The notes beneath the pieces were generated by a model that saw only the letters and a list, made by a program, of their open reading frames with translations, searched no databases and had not been told where the DNA came from. A DNA stretch of 64,000 nucleotides from an uncultured Bacteroidales bacterium (lineage in GTDB: Bacteria > Bacteroidota > Bacteroidia > Bacteroidales > G3-4614), in the NCBI GenBank assembly GCA_949297125.1, contig CASFRS010000003.1:1-64000 (forward strand), written 5' to 3'. This document shows positions 37,405 through 46,969 of the stretch, in pieces; positions within the stretch are counted from its first letter, which is position 1; the number at the start of each line of letters is the position of its first letter. The position numbers and the translations under genes are program-made.

Positions 37405-37456
37405 ACAATGCTATCATTTATACGGCTTTATACCGTTTGTAACAACAACTGTTTTG

Positions 37457-40400
37457 TTATTTGGTTTTGGCTGCTGCAGCCGCCATTGCTTTTTTCTGTT
37501 CGCGGCTCAACATTTCGTAAGCTGTCGGTACGGCAACGTAGAGGGTAGAGAATGTACCCACTATGACACCGAGCAACATTGCGAATGTAAAGCTGCGTAT
37601 CGTATCGCCACCGAGCACGAATATGCATATCAGTACTATGAGGGTGCTGAACGAAGTATTTATCGTACGCGAAAGGGTGCTGTTGAGTGCATCGTTTATT
37701 ACCGTAAACTTGTCGCGTTTGGGATACATCCCGGATATTTCCCTTACACGGTCGAACACTACTACCTTATCGTTTACGGAGTAACCTATCACGGTAAGGA
37801 TTGCCGCTATGAACGACTGGTCTATCTCCATGGAGAACGGAAGCAGACCGCTGAACAGCGAGTAGAACGCCATTATGAATACGGTATCGAACGTAAGGGC
37901 GACCAGCGTACCTGCACTGAAGGCAAGGTCGCGGAAGCGCAACAGTATGTAGAGGGCTATTGCCAGCAGGGAGAGGATTACGGCCCAGATTGCGCCGCGG
38001 GTTATGTCTTCCGCTATGCTCGGCCCTACTTTCTGTACGCTCTGGATATTCTCGGCAGAGAACTGTTCGAGTGTCTTGCCGTCGAGCTTGCTCTGCAGTC
38101 CGGTATAGAGTTTCTCAATTATTTCGTTGTCTATCGACTCGTCCGTCTCCGATATCCGGTAGTTGGTGGATACGCGGACCTGGTTGTCCCCGCCTATGGT
38201 GATTACCGAGACTGCCGATTCGGGGAACTGCGGACGCAGCATGCCACCGAGTTCCTGCGTGTTAACCTTCTCTTCAAAGCGGATTACATAGTTGCGGCCG
38301 CCGGAGAAGTCTATGCCCTGCTCCAGCCCGCGGGTTACGAGCGAGCCTGCGCCGACAAGCACTACAAGACCGCATATCAGATATGCCACCTTTCTGCCCC
38401 CGAGGAAATTGATTGTGGGGTTGAGCAGGAAGTTGCGGGTAATGCGGGTTGTAAACGTAAGGTGCGAGAACCAGTTCTTTTCAAGCCCTCTTTCGTAGAA
38501 CATACGGGTAAGGAACACCGCCGTGAAGAACGACATTATTATACCGATTATAAGCGTTGTGGCGAACCCTTTTATAGGACCTGTCCCGAAGACGAAGAGG
38601 ATTATACCTGTTATGACCGACGTTATGTTCGAGTCAAATATGGCAGAGAATGCATTCTTGTAACCGTCGGTAATGGAAGCCTGAAGGTTCTTCCCTGCCC
38701 GCAGCTCCTCTTTTGCACGCTCGTATATAAGCACGTTGGCATCGACCGCTATACCCAGCGACAGCACCAGACCGGCAATACCCGACAGCGTAAGCACCGC
38801 CTGGAACGATGCAAGTACACCCATCGTAAAGAAGAGGTTGAGGATAAGGGCAACGTTGGCAACCAGTCCGGGAACTACCCCGTACATGGCTATCATGTAG
38901 GCCATAAGGAGTACTATTGCGAAGATAAACGACATTATACCGCTCTCTATGGCTTCTTTTCCGAGAGACGGGCCGATGACGTCTTCCTGTACTATCTTTA
39001 CCGAAGCGGCCATCTTACCGGACTTCAACACGTTGGAAAGGTCCTTGGCTTCTTCGGGGGTGAAGTTTCCGGATATTTGCGAGCTTCCGCCGGTTATCTC
39101 GGTATTCACAACCGGGAAGGAGTATACCTGGTCGTCGAGCACTATCGCCACGCAACGCCCTATGTTCTCGCGCGTAAGCTGAGCCCATATCTTCGCTCCT
39201 TCGCTGTTCATCTTCATGCTTACGACAGCCTGGTTGGTCAGCTGGTCGAAATCGTCCGTAGCGTCGGTTATCACGTCGCCTTCAAGCGGGGGACGTCCGC
39301 CGTTGGTAGCTTTCAGTGCAACCAGCTGGAAGAACTTCTCCTTCTCGTCCACAGCCTTTACGCTCCAGCGGAATACTGCATTTGCCGGAAGCATCTCGCG
39401 GACCTTGGGCATTGCAAGTATTCTGTTCACTTCGGCCGTATCGGCAACATTGGCGATACCCACTGCCGGGCCACTGCCAACTGCACCGTTCTGTGCTATG
39501 TTGGGCATGAGGCGGGAGAAGAAAGGATTGGCCTTTCTCTGCTGTTCGGCCTGCAATGCATCGGAAGCAGTTCCTGCCGCAGACGAGCCGGCTATGCTGT
39601 CCTGAAGGGCCTTGAGGGCGTCGGTACCGTCAGCCGGCTGTTCAGCTGCAGCCTTCCCTTCAACGGCCGGCGTCTCTTTTTCAGTTTCTGCATCGGCCTG
39701 CGCCTCGGCCTGCGCCAGCATGTCGTTCACTGCCGACAACTGGGGGAATATCTCGTTCAGGTTGTAAGTTTCCCAGAATTCGAGGTTTGCGCTTCCCTGC
39801 AGGAGCTTGCGCACGCGCTCGGGTTCTTTTACACCCGGAAGCTCTACAAGTATGCGCCCGGTCTTTTCAAGACGCTGGAGGTTGGGGGCAACCACACCGA
39901 AACGGTCTATACGGGTGCGCAACACATTGAACGTATTGTCTACGGCCCCGGATATTTCGGTATTCAACACAGCAACCACTTCGGAATTTGTAGCCGTGGG
40001 AGGGATTTTGTCTTTCAGCTTGTAAGTGCTGAAAATGGATGCCAGTTGGATGTTGGGGTCTATCTTCTCGTACTCGTTTACGAACGTGGTGAGAAAATCC
40101 TTGTTGTCTGCCTGGTTGGCCGAAGCATTGGCCAATGCCTGGTTGAAATCGGGATCGGGGTTATTGTCGGAAAGCGAACGGAGAACGTCTTCCACCGAAA
40201 TCTGGAGCGTTACGTTCATACCGCCTTTCAGGTCGAGGCCGAGCCCCACTTCCATTTCGCGGCACTGCTTGAACGTATACCACAAATACACTTTCTCGCT
40301 CGAAATGGAATCCATGTACTGCTTGTATTTCATAGCATCGCCTGCGGCAAACTCCTCGGCTTTCTTGCTGTAACGGGTGGTGATTATCGAGAACGACAGG

Positions 40401-40462
40401 TAAAAAATACATACCAGCGTCAATAACACCGCAAAAACTCTAATAAAACCTTTGTTCTGCAT
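37457..40462 (-). CDS. secDF: Protein translocase subunits SecD and SecF, fused
   Basis: A 1001-residue membrane protein that uses the proton gradient to help Sec-dependent export. The SecD part (about 1-620) has a first membrane segment at 8-28, GLGLDLKGGMNVTL near 74, a large periplasmic region and the cluster of five segments with AVDANVLIYERAKEE. The SecF part (about 650-980) has GIDFSGGRNYVIRFEE and SVNDKVVVFDRVRE. Fused SecDF is normal in Bacteroidota. An unusual low-complexity insert rich in Ala, Glu and Gln (about 250-312) sits in the periplasmic domain. It is monocistronic. Confidence 0.97.
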   Translation of the reverse strand: MQNKGFIRVFAVLLTLVCIFYLSFSIITTRYSKKAEEFAAGDAMKYKQYMDSISSEKVYLWYTFKQCREMEVGLGLDLKGGMNVTLQISVEDVLRSLSDNNPDPDFNQALANASANQADNKDFLTTFVNEYEKIDPNIQLASIFSTYKLKDKIPPTATNSEVVAVLNTEISGAVDNTFNVLRTRIDRFGVVAPNLQRLEKTGRILVELPGVKEPERVRKLLQGSANLEFWETYNLNEIFPQLSAVNDMLAQAEAQADAETEKETPAVEGKAAAEQPADGTDALKALQDSIAGSSAAGTASDALQAEQQRKANPFFSRLMPNIAQNGAVGSGPAVGIANVADTAEVNRILAMPKVREMLPANAVFRWSVKAVDEKEKFFQLVALKATNGGRPPLEGDVITDATDDFDQLTNQAVVSMKMNSEGAKIWAQLTRENIGRCVAIVLDDQVYSFPVVNTEITGGSSQISGNFTPEEAKDLSNVLKSGKMAASVKIVQEDVIGPSLGKEAIESGIMSFIFAIVLLMAYMIAMYGVVPGLVANVALILNLFFTMGVLASFQAVLTLSGIAGLVLSLGIAVDANVLIYERAKEELRAGKNLQASITDGYKNAFSAIFDSNITSVITGIILFVFGTGPIKGFATTLIIGIIMSFFTAVFLTRMFYERGLEKNWFSHLTFTTRITRNFLLNPTINFLGGRKVAYLICGLVVLVGAGSLVTRGLEQGIDFSGGRNYVIRFEEKVNTQELGGMLRPQFPESAVSVITIGGDNQVRVSTNYRISETDESIDNEIIEKLYTGLQSKLDGKTLEQFSAENIQSVQKVGPSIAEDITRGAIWAVILSLLAIALYILLRFRDLAFSAGTLVALTFDTVFIMAFYSLFSGLLPFSMEIDQSFIAAILTVIGYSVNDKVVVFDRVREISGMYPKRDKFTVINDALNSTLSRTINTSFSTLIVLICIFVLGGDTIRSFTFAMLLGVIVGTFSTLYVAVPTAYEMLSREQKKAMAAAAAKTK

Positions 40463-40650
40463 TTTTTATATCATGTTTTAGTTTCCTATCCGATAATTGT
40501 TTACAAAGGGGCAAAACCGGTGCTGGCATACCCTTTTTCCCAATATCGCGCAAAGATAGTTTTTTTTTCATTTATCGCAATAGGATAACGCTATAATAAT
40601 GACTTTAATGGGTTGAAGCCTTTCCGCCCCGGCGGTTGCCGCTGGATGGC
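40463..40650. other. Intergenic region upstream of secDF
   Basis: AT-rich upstream of secDF. No gene is supported, and no full promoter pair is clear. Confidence 0.4.
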
Positions 40651-40895
40651 ACGGCGAAGACAGGCTGCACTCGGCATAATCAAACCCGAAGGGTTTGCTT
40701 CTGCGCTCGTTTGCATTACTTTGCCGTTAAAAGCTCGGCGAAGATAAGCTGCACCCGGCATAATCAAACCCAAAGGGTTTGCTTCTGCACTCGTTTGCAT
40801 TACTTTGCCGTTAAAAGCTCGGCGAAGATAAGCTGCACTCGGCATAATCAAACCCAAAGGGTTTGCTTCTGCGCTCGTTTGCATTATCTTTGCAG
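40651..40895 (+). repeat. Promoter-bearing repeat, three tandem copies
   Basis: Three copies with an exact 84-base period. Each has CGGCGAAGAyAaGCTGCAC, CGGCATAATC, the palindrome AAACCCaaaGGGTTT (one copy has cga as loop), the spacer CTTCTGCnCTCG, then a TTTGCATTA box. The first two copies have a seven-base TACTTTG box, while the third, next to panB, has the complete TATCTTTG. Confidence 0.9.
40862..40892 (+). promoter_or_regulatory. panB promoter at the end of the repeat array
   Basis: TTTG (40862-40865), in the right arm of the palindrome, and TATCTTTG (40885-40892) are 19 bases apart. The panB ATG is at 40920. Confidence 0.75.
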
Positions 40896-40919
40896 GCGGA
40901 AATCATAATTGTAGAAAAA

Positions 40920-41738
40920 ATGTCAACTTACACACCCGACAACAGAAAAGTTACCACCCGCAGGCTTATAGAGATGAAAACCCGGGGGGAAAAGATATCC
41001 ATGCTTACGGCATACGACTACTCCATGGCCCGGCTTATCGATGAAGCGGGCATGGACGTTATTCTTGTCGGCGACTCGGCATCGAACGTCATGGCCGGGA
41101 ACATAACCACGCTCCCCATGACGCTCGAACAGATGATATACCACGGGCAGTCGGTAGTCAGGGGCGTCAAACGCGCCCTCGTGGTGGTAGACATGCCTTT
41201 CGGCAGTTATCAGGGCAACCCCATTGAGGCTCTCAACTCGGCCATACGGATAATGAAGGAGACGGGCGCCGACTGCGTAAAACTGGAAGGGGGCGAAGAG
41301 ATAGCCGAATCCATTACCAAGATTCTCAGCGCGGGGATACCCGTCATGGGACATCTCGGCCTTACGCCCCAGTCGATAAACAAGTTCGGCACATATGCCG
41401 TTCGCGCACAGGAAGAGGCCGAAGCCCAGAAACTTATCAAGGATGCGCACCTTCTGGAGAGCCTCGGGTGTTTTGCCGTCGTTCTCGAGAAGATTCCCGC
41501 AAAACTCGCAGCAAGCATCACACAGGAAATTTCCATTCCGGTAATAGGAATCGGGGCCGGAGGGGGGACCGACGGGCAGGTGCTTGTAATGCACGACATG
41601 CTGGGAATCAACAAAGGGTTCTCCCCCCGTTTCCTGAGACGGTACGCCAACGTGGGCGATATTATTACCGATGCGGTAAAACAGTATATCGAGGACGTGA
41701 AGAGCCGCGACTTCCCCAACGAAAAGGAGCAGTACTGA
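40920..41738 (+). CDS. panB: 3-methyl-2-oxobutanoate hydroxymethyltransferase
   Basis: A 272-residue enzyme that adds a hydroxymethyl group from methylene-tetrahydrofolate to 2-oxoisovalerate in pantothenate synthesis. It shows [43 protein letters not shown] (near 95), [17 protein letters not shown] and the ending [17 protein letters not shown]. The ATG at 40920 is chosen. An in-frame start at 40863 would lie inside the promoter repeat. The DUF418 gene begins three bases after its stop. Confidence 0.96.
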   Translation: MSTYTPDNRKVTTRRLIEMKTRGEKISMLTAYDYSMARLIDEAGMDVILVGDSASNVMAGNITTLPMTLEQMIYHGQSVVRGVKRALVVVDMPFGSYQGNPIEALNSAIRIMKETGADCVKLEGGEEIAESITKILSAGIPVMGHLGLTPQSINKFGTYAVRAQEEAEAQKLIKDAHLLESLGCFAVVLEKIPAKLAASITQEISIPVIGIGAGGGTDGQVLVMHDMLGINKGFSPRFLRRYANVGDIITDAVKQYIEDVKSRDFPNEKEQY

Positions 41739-41741
41739 TAT

Positions 41742-42932
41742 ATGGACGAAGTGGCAAATGCAGGCTTAAGGAGCGAACGCCTCGGGGTTGTGGATGCCTT
41801 GAGGGGATTCGCTCTTCTTGCGATTGTACTTTTGCATAATCTGGAACATTACAATATTTATTTCAACCCCGAATCGCTGCCGGAATGGATGCAACGGGCC
41901 GATACCGCGGTTTGGGACACGGTGTTTTTCCTGTTTGCGGGAAAGGCTTATGCCACTTTCTCCCTGCTGTTCGGGTTCAGTTTTTATATCCAGATGCGGA
42001 ACGCCGGACGCAGGGGGTACGATTTCAGGTTGCGGTTTGCATGGCGCATGTTGCTGCTCTCGCTCTTCGCCTTGTTGCACTCGCTGTTTTACAACGGGGA
42101 TATTCTGTTGCTGTACGCCGTGGCGGGGCTGGTGTTGATTGCCGTCTGCCGGGTCAGGGAGAAATGGGTGCTGCTGATTGCCGCGGTTTGCCTTTTGCAG
42201 CCGCTCGAAATTTTGAGGGGCGTGCTTTCGTTATGTTCCCCGGAGACGGTTTTCCCGAGCGGTTTTTTCATCCCGTATGCCGAACGCGCTTATGAGGCAG
42301 GGGTGAACGGCAGCTTGCCGGAGGTGCTTCGCTCGAATATCACCGACGGTATCCTTTACAGCAACTTGTGGCAAATAGAGGCGGGGCGTCTGTTCCAGAC
42401 TCCCGCGCTGTTCATGCTGGGGATGCTGCTCGGTCGGCGCGGTTTTTTCGTAAAGAGCGACGAATCCGCCCGTTTTTGGAAAAAGGCTGCTGTCGGGGCT
42501 GCCGCAGTTTTCATTCCGCTCCATATCTTGCGTATCCGCACGGAGGGGATGACGGAGGACGGCTTTTCCCTGTTCCTCTTCAACGAGGCTTATTCGCTGT
42601 CTAATTTTGCCTTTATGGCCCTGCTTGTATCGCTGTTTACATTGGCTTGGTTCGCCGGCGACGGCTACCGCTGGCAACGCTTTATTATCCCGTACGGGAG
42701 GATGAGCCTCACGAATTATATAATGCAGTCGGCTATCGGGGTATCGATATATTATTCTTTCGGCGGCGGGCTTTATAAATATACCGGCGGTACTTATACG
42801 GTATTGATAGGGTGCGCGGTATTTTTGCTTCAACTCGCTTTCAGCCGGTACTGGCTGGGCCGCCACAGGCAGGGCCCGCTGGAATATTTGTGGAAAAGGG
42901 GCACCTGGGCCGGAGCGAAAAGGCGCGATTAG
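41742..42932 (+). CDS. DUF418 membrane protein
   Basis: A 396-residue protein with about nine to ten membrane segments. The N-terminus (RLGVVDALRGFALLAIVLLHN) and the C-terminal region (GRMSLTNYIMQSAIGV, about 325-340, and RYWLGRHRQGPLEYLWK near the end) are hallmarks of the YeiB/DUF418 family, which is related to acyltransferase-3-like proteins. Its role is unknown; transport or surface modification has been suggested for relatives. It is coupled to panB by position, which may be only transcriptional. Confidence 0.9.
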   Translation: MDEVANAGLRSERLGVVDALRGFALLAIVLLHNLEHYNIYFNPESLPEWMQRADTAVWDTVFFLFAGKAYATFSLLFGFSFYIQMRNAGRRGYDFRLRFAWRMLLLSLFALLHSLFYNGDILLLYAVAGLVLIAVCRVREKWVLLIAAVCLLQPLEILRGVLSLCSPETVFPSGFFIPYAERAYEAGVNGSLPEVLRSNITDGILYSNLWQIEAGRLFQTPALFMLGMLLGRRGFFVKSDESARFWKKAAVGAAAVFIPLHILRIRTEGMTEDGFSLFLFNEAYSLSNFAFMALLVSLFTLAWFAGDGYRWQRFIIPYGRMSLTNYIMQSAIGVSIYYSFGGGLYKYTGGTYTVLIGCAVFLLQLAFSRYWLGRHRQGPLEYLWKRGTWAGAKRRD

Positions 42933-43012
42933 ATTCTTCCGGACGCCCCCCTGTTTATTCCTGCTGCCGCTACTGTTCAGGCGCGTGCATTTTTTTCGGT
43001 TTTTCATAATAA

Positions 43013-43050
43013 AAGGCCTCCGCATGAGAGAATCTTGCGGAGGCCCTTTG
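43013..43050. terminator. Bidirectional terminator between the DUF418 gene and the C25-like gene
   Basis: The ten-base stem GGCCTCCGCA/TGCGGAGGCC has an 11-base loop and is flanked by AAAA on the left and CTTTG on the right. Confidence 0.8.
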
Positions 43051-43111
43051 TTACCGTATAACCAGGCCGTCAGGGGGGGGTATCCGCCGCCCGCGCCTTT
43101 ATCGGGAGGTG

Positions 43112-45307
43112 CTATTTGCCGCTTCCGGACACGAGACGGCCTATGCTCTTCGTTGCCTCCTCGTGTATCCTGCCGCTGAAACGGGCGTTGCCGGCTACCT
43201 TACGCAAGGCATCGGCTATCTCCTGCGCCCTGTACGAATAGTTGAACCAGCCGAATGCCTCTACCAGCATATACTGCAATTCTTCATCGTCGGTAGTGTT
43301 GAGGAATTTCAACAGTTCGGGAACGGCCGTGTGCTGCGGGTTGTTGCGCAGCCGCTTTATCATGAGCTTGACTTCGCGCCTGTCGGCATCGGGGTCATCG
43401 AGCAGGGCAAGCCCTTCGATATATTTCTTGTCGGAATAGCGCATCAGCTCCTCTGCGAAATCGGTATCGTCATCCTCGCACGCTATCTTGTTGCCGCACA
43501 AGTCGTTTGAAAGGTAATATTCAAGCAGTTCGTCGTACGGATAGAGCGCAAGGGCATTCCGCAGCTGGAACTCTACCCTTTTTCCCACGCCTTCGCGCAG
43601 GGAAGCCCTTATAAGGGCGGGGATAATCTCAGGCGAACCGCATTTCCCCGCAAATATGGCCGAGAAGCGGCGGACAAGTTCATATTCGTCATTGAGCCCG
43701 AGCGATATGCATTTCACAAAACTCTCCCCTTTTACCTCGGAAAGCATCATAAGCGCTGCCATGCGCACGCTTCCGGCCGGCGACGCAGAGAATACCTCCA
43801 ACAGTTCTTCGCCCGTTATCGCGTTCCTGAGTGTAAGCTGCCGCAGGGCCATTGCCTGTACTGCGGGGTAAGGCGAAGAGAGTTGCTTGCGCCAGAATTT
43901 TGCATCCTTGCAAAGGGCATCGTTAATGTCGAACGGCAGAGAGACGGCCGGGACGAACGAGAAGGTGGGGTCGCCGATTATATGCGATTCCAGATACGGA
44001 TTGTACTTGACGAAGTTTCCTACCCGCATTCCGTACCCCAGCAAACCTATATTTGCATCGCACCATTTGTCCTGGAGGGAGTTCACGCTGTTCGCTATCG
44101 TTACCACGCAGTCGCCGTCCTCGAAGATATACCCTCCGGCCATATACGCTTCGTAGTTGTACGCGCCGTTGAAGCAGGCATCGAGCATTACCACGCGGGC
44201 ATCAGGCTTGAAACGCCCGAGGTCGTATATGTGCAGGTCGATACGGTCATTGAAGATAGAATCGGCAGCTATCGACTCGGGGGTAAAAATATCGTCGAAC
44301 CAGTCGAGCGGCACGTCATACTCGCGTGCATAACGGGCCATTACCTGCTCCTTGTCCCCGCCACGCTCTACTGCCGTCCGTATCTTGGAACGGAAAAACA
44401 TCTTGGCGGCCTCGAGGTTCTCGTTTACGCTGCGCGGGTCGGGCGTACGGTTTATATATTCGGCCTCGACACCCCCGTGATGGTGCAATATGGCCAACGA
44501 CAAATCGGGCCTCTGCAACTGCGACATAAGGGGATACTTGGCGAATCTGGCCATTTTGTGGTCGAGATACGTTATTGCCGAACTCTGGCGGCGCATCCAC
44601 GGGAAATACTCGTAGTATGCTGTTTTTTCGTCCACGCGCGAAATCAGCGACTCGGAGTTGTACCCCTGCCCCGAAAAGTAAAGCATGCGGTTCAGCGTAT
44701 CGCCCTGCTGCTTTATGCGCACCACCTTCGTCAGGTATGCGCGCAGCCTTTCATACTCGCTCTTGCCGTTGTATGCAAAACTCTTTATGCGCCCTGAATA
44801 GAGCACAGGACAGGAAACCTGCGGCGATTCGGGCGACAGGGAGTAGTAGAACAGGTTGGGTTTCTTCGCGTCGCGCTTTATAAAGTCGAACCGCAGGTTC
44901 AAATCGTCATAGAACCTGTCGGACGGGCATGCCGTACGCTCGAAGTTTTTCAAGTTCTGGTCTATCTTGAATGCCGACGTAAGGTGCTGCGCATCCCTGA
45001 TCATTGCAACGGGGATGTCGCCTATAAAGACCATCCCTTCTATCGGGTTGCTTTTGAGGGAGGCAAGACGCCTTATCTCGGTCCGTATCGAATCGGGATT
45101 TTTCCAGCGGTCTATTACGACATAGGGCTCCAGTCCCTGCTTCTTCACCGAAGCGGCGTATGCTTCCACTTCCGCTGCGGCCTCCTTGTAGCTTATGCTG
45201 TCTATAAATATGGCGAATCCCCTTCCTGCTGCCGCTGTCGCCGTCGAGGCGATTGCAAGGGCGGCCGACAGAATGAGGACGAAACGCCTGATATCGTGTT
45301 TTAACAT
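43112..45307 (-). CDS. Gingipain-like (C25/caspase-fold) protease with HEAT-like repeats
   Basis: A 731-residue exported protein (signal peptide about 1-27). Residues 30-452 look like a C25-type caspase-fold domain. A Rossmann-like start (VFIGDIPVAMI) is followed by a candidate catalytic His in LAILHHHGG (H275-H277), a Cys in VVMLDACFNGAY (C378) and HIIGDPTF, equivalent to the GDP motif near the end of C25 domains. Residues 460-731 are helical repeats of the HEAT/armadillo kind (PAVQAMALRQL, SVRMAALMMLSEV, ELVRRFSAIFAGK). No T9SS domain is present. Last gene of an operon with a TonB receptor, a DUF4876 lipoprotein and a DUF6850 barrel, 28 bases after the latter. Activity is inferred. Confidence 0.7.
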   Translation of the reverse strand: MLKHDIRRFVLILSAALAIASTATAAAGRGFAIFIDSISYKEAAAEVEAYAASVKKQGLEPYVVIDRWKNPDSIRTEIRRLASLKSNPIEGMVFIGDIPVAMIRDAQHLTSAFKIDQNLKNFERTACPSDRFYDDLNLRFDFIKRDAKKPNLFYYSLSPESPQVSCPVLYSGRIKSFAYNGKSEYERLRAYLTKVVRIKQQGDTLNRMLYFSGQGYNSESLISRVDEKTAYYEYFPWMRRQSSAITYLDHKMARFAKYPLMSQLQRPDLSLAILHHHGGVEAEYINRTPDPRSVNENLEAAKMFFRSKIRTAVERGGDKEQVMARYAREYDVPLDWFDDIFTPESIAADSIFNDRIDLHIYDLGRFKPDARVVMLDACFNGAYNYEAYMAGGYIFEDGDCVVTIANSVNSLQDKWCDANIGLLGYGMRVGNFVKYNPYLESHIIGDPTFSFVPAVSLPFDINDALCKDAKFWRKQLSSPYPAVQAMALRQLTLRNAITGEELLEVFSASPAGSVRMAALMMLSEVKGESFVKCISLGLNDEYELVRRFSAIFAGKCGSPEIIPALIRASLREGVGKRVEFQLRNALALYPYDELLEYYLSNDLCGNKIACEDDDTDFAEELMRYSDKKYIEGLALLDDPDADRREVKLMIKRLRNNPQHTAVPELLKFLNTTDDEELQYMLVEAFGWFNYSYRAQEIADALRKVAGNARFSGRIHEEATKSIGRLVSGSGK

Positions 45308-45335
45308 TTCTGTAGCTGAATTGTTTTATTGTTTG

Positions 45336-46898
45336 TCAAAATGAAAAGTTCACGCCTCCGCGCACCTTGTTGAAACGGGTTCCGGAATAGGGCTCCGTAC
45401 TGCCTGCGTACTGGTCGGTGGAGGCTTCTACATAAACGCCTATGTACGAACTGAGCCTCTTGGCCCTTATAGCTATCCGGGCCTCTGCCCTGCCGTATAT
45501 GCCGTAATGCTGCGCCGTAAGGTAATGGAAGAGCGGATACGTGTATTTGTCGGCCAGTTCCAACCCGCGGACGGAGATTTCGGACGACAGGGCCCTGCCG
45601 TAACGCCCGCCGAGCGTAAGGCTCAGGAAAGAACGCTTTATGGCTATGTGCCTGGAGGCGTAGACGTCGGCCAGCATCGTAAGATACTGCATGTTGTATT
45701 TGTCGGGATAGTTATAGGTATCGGAGTAACAGAACGAGGCCTTTGCCCCCGCGCTCCACAACGGGCAACTCCCGTCGAGCCAGTCGAAGCGGTATGCCAC
45801 GCTCCCTTCGGCAGCCGATTCCTTATGTTTTACGGAAGAGTTCATAACCTCCCAGTACGACTGCCCGTTTGAAGTAACGCTCTTCTGGTCATACCATACC
45901 CCCTCGTTCCTGTACAGGGTACCTGCAAGCTCCACGTTATGTACCGCCCTCCCCTTTTTATACATGAACCGCTCCTTTACAAACAGGAAATCGCTGCTGA
46001 ACTCGCCGCCGAGAAACTGCCGCGACGTTCCCCCGTCGGTATTCTCCTCGCTGTTGCTCCCCACGCCGGCCTCCACATAGTTGGCCATGCCGGGCGCATC
46101 CCATACAAGTTGCAGCGATGCATCCCATTGCAACCCTTTGGTGTCGCGCTGGTAGGAGTTCCCGGCCTGCTGGTAGTATGTTCCAAGCCCGCTCATCAGC
46201 AGAAAACGGTGCGTAGTTGCCGTAACGGCGCAGGTATAGGCCGTCCCTTCGTTGAAAATCCTTACGCCGCCGGTAACCCCGAGGTTCAGCCTGTCGGAGA
46301 GTCTGAAACCGAAACCGGGATTTATCTTGAAACGCATTCCTTTTACTTCGGCTCGCGGGTCCTGCTCGTCGGAATTTACGCCTACTTCGTAGTATGCGTT
46401 TATCCCGAAACGCATGAACGGCAGTATCTGCCATGAAAAACGCCCGTTGACAGTAAACTTTTCGAGTGCGTAATCGCTGTCTACCGTATCGGCAAGGATA
46501 AACGGATTCCTTTGGTCGAGATAGAGCGTGGTCTTCCACTTGCGTCTGTCTTCTGCCCCGTTGGTATAGGTTATCCCCCCTTCAAAAGCGACTTTTTCGA
46601 GTTTCTTCAATCCGTATGCCGAGACATGCAGCCCCCTCGTATCGCCCGATTCGTCGATATTGTGAAACTCTCCTTTCCCCATTCCGTAACTTACTCCTAT
46701 TTGCGAATACTGCTCTACGGGGGTATCGGATATGAAAACGGGGTTATCGCTGCCCGTAGCCACGTTGCCGAGATAGGTTATATCGCCGTATCGGGCCACT
46801 TTCTGCATTGCGGTATCGACCCCGGACTGCTGCGCACCGGCCGTAACTGCCGATGCGGTACAGATTGTATATAGAAAAAGCCTCTTTAAAATACGCAT
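45336..46898 (-). CDS. DUF6850-type outer membrane beta-barrel protein
   Basis: A 520-residue protein with a signal peptide (about 1-23). The rest is made of alternating strands with aromatic girdles and ends in a terminal phenylalanine strand (RGGVNFSF), as expected for an outer-membrane barrel. The start GVDTAMQKVARYGDITYLGN and partner genes fit the DUF6850 family. The ATG at 46898 is chosen because the signal peptide begins there; an in-frame ATG 14 codons upstream adds only charged residues. It is the third gene of the TonB/DUF4876 operon. Confidence 0.75.
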   Translation of the reverse strand: MRILKRLFLYTICTASAVTAGAQQSGVDTAMQKVARYGDITYLGNVATGSDNPVFISDTPVEQYSQIGVSYGMGKGEFHNIDESGDTRGLHVSAYGLKKLEKVAFEGGITYTNGAEDRRKWKTTLYLDQRNPFILADTVDSDYALEKFTVNGRFSWQILPFMRFGINAYYEVGVNSDEQDPRAEVKGMRFKINPGFGFRLSDRLNLGVTGGVRIFNEGTAYTCAVTATTHRFLLMSGLGTYYQQAGNSYQRDTKGLQWDASLQLVWDAPGMANYVEAGVGSNSEENTDGGTSRQFLGGEFSSDFLFVKERFMYKKGRAVHNVELAGTLYRNEGVWYDQKSVTSNGQSYWEVMNSSVKHKESAAEGSVAYRFDWLDGSCPLWSAGAKASFCYSDTYNYPDKYNMQYLTMLADVYASRHIAIKRSFLSLTLGGRYGRALSSEISVRGLELADKYTYPLFHYLTAQHYGIYGRAEARIAIRAKRLSSYIGVYVEASTDQYAGSTEPYSGTRFNKVRGGVNFSF

Positions 46899-46969
46899 AC
46901 GCTTACGTTTTTCAGAACGGGGATGCGCACGGGTTATCACCCCGTCGCATCCCGTTCAGGTAAATAAGA

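Larger units (their letters stand above)
36866..37456. other. GC-rich intergenic region between convergent genes
   Basis: Nearly 600 bases with no supported gene. It contains a hairpin after the GH84 gene and a terminator after secDF. Open frames at 37009-37406 are arginine/glycine/proline-rich by-products of the base composition. Confidence 0.45.

Noticed and set aside
37009..37406. Two overlapping minus-strand frames after secDF
   Set aside because: Arg/Gly/Pro-rich, cover the secDF terminator and show no protein-like pattern.
37454..40426. 990-residue plus-strand frame opposite secDF
   Set aside because: Antisense shadow of secDF; composition rich in Tyr, His, Arg and Cys with no recognisable domain.
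40591..40884. Minus-strand frame of repeated residues ([14 protein letters not shown] blocks)
   Set aside because: It is only the translation of the three 84-base promoter repeats; the period is a multiple of three, so one frame stays open.
40651..40895. CRISPR-like array
   Set aside because: The whole unit repeats without unique spacers, and there are only three copies.
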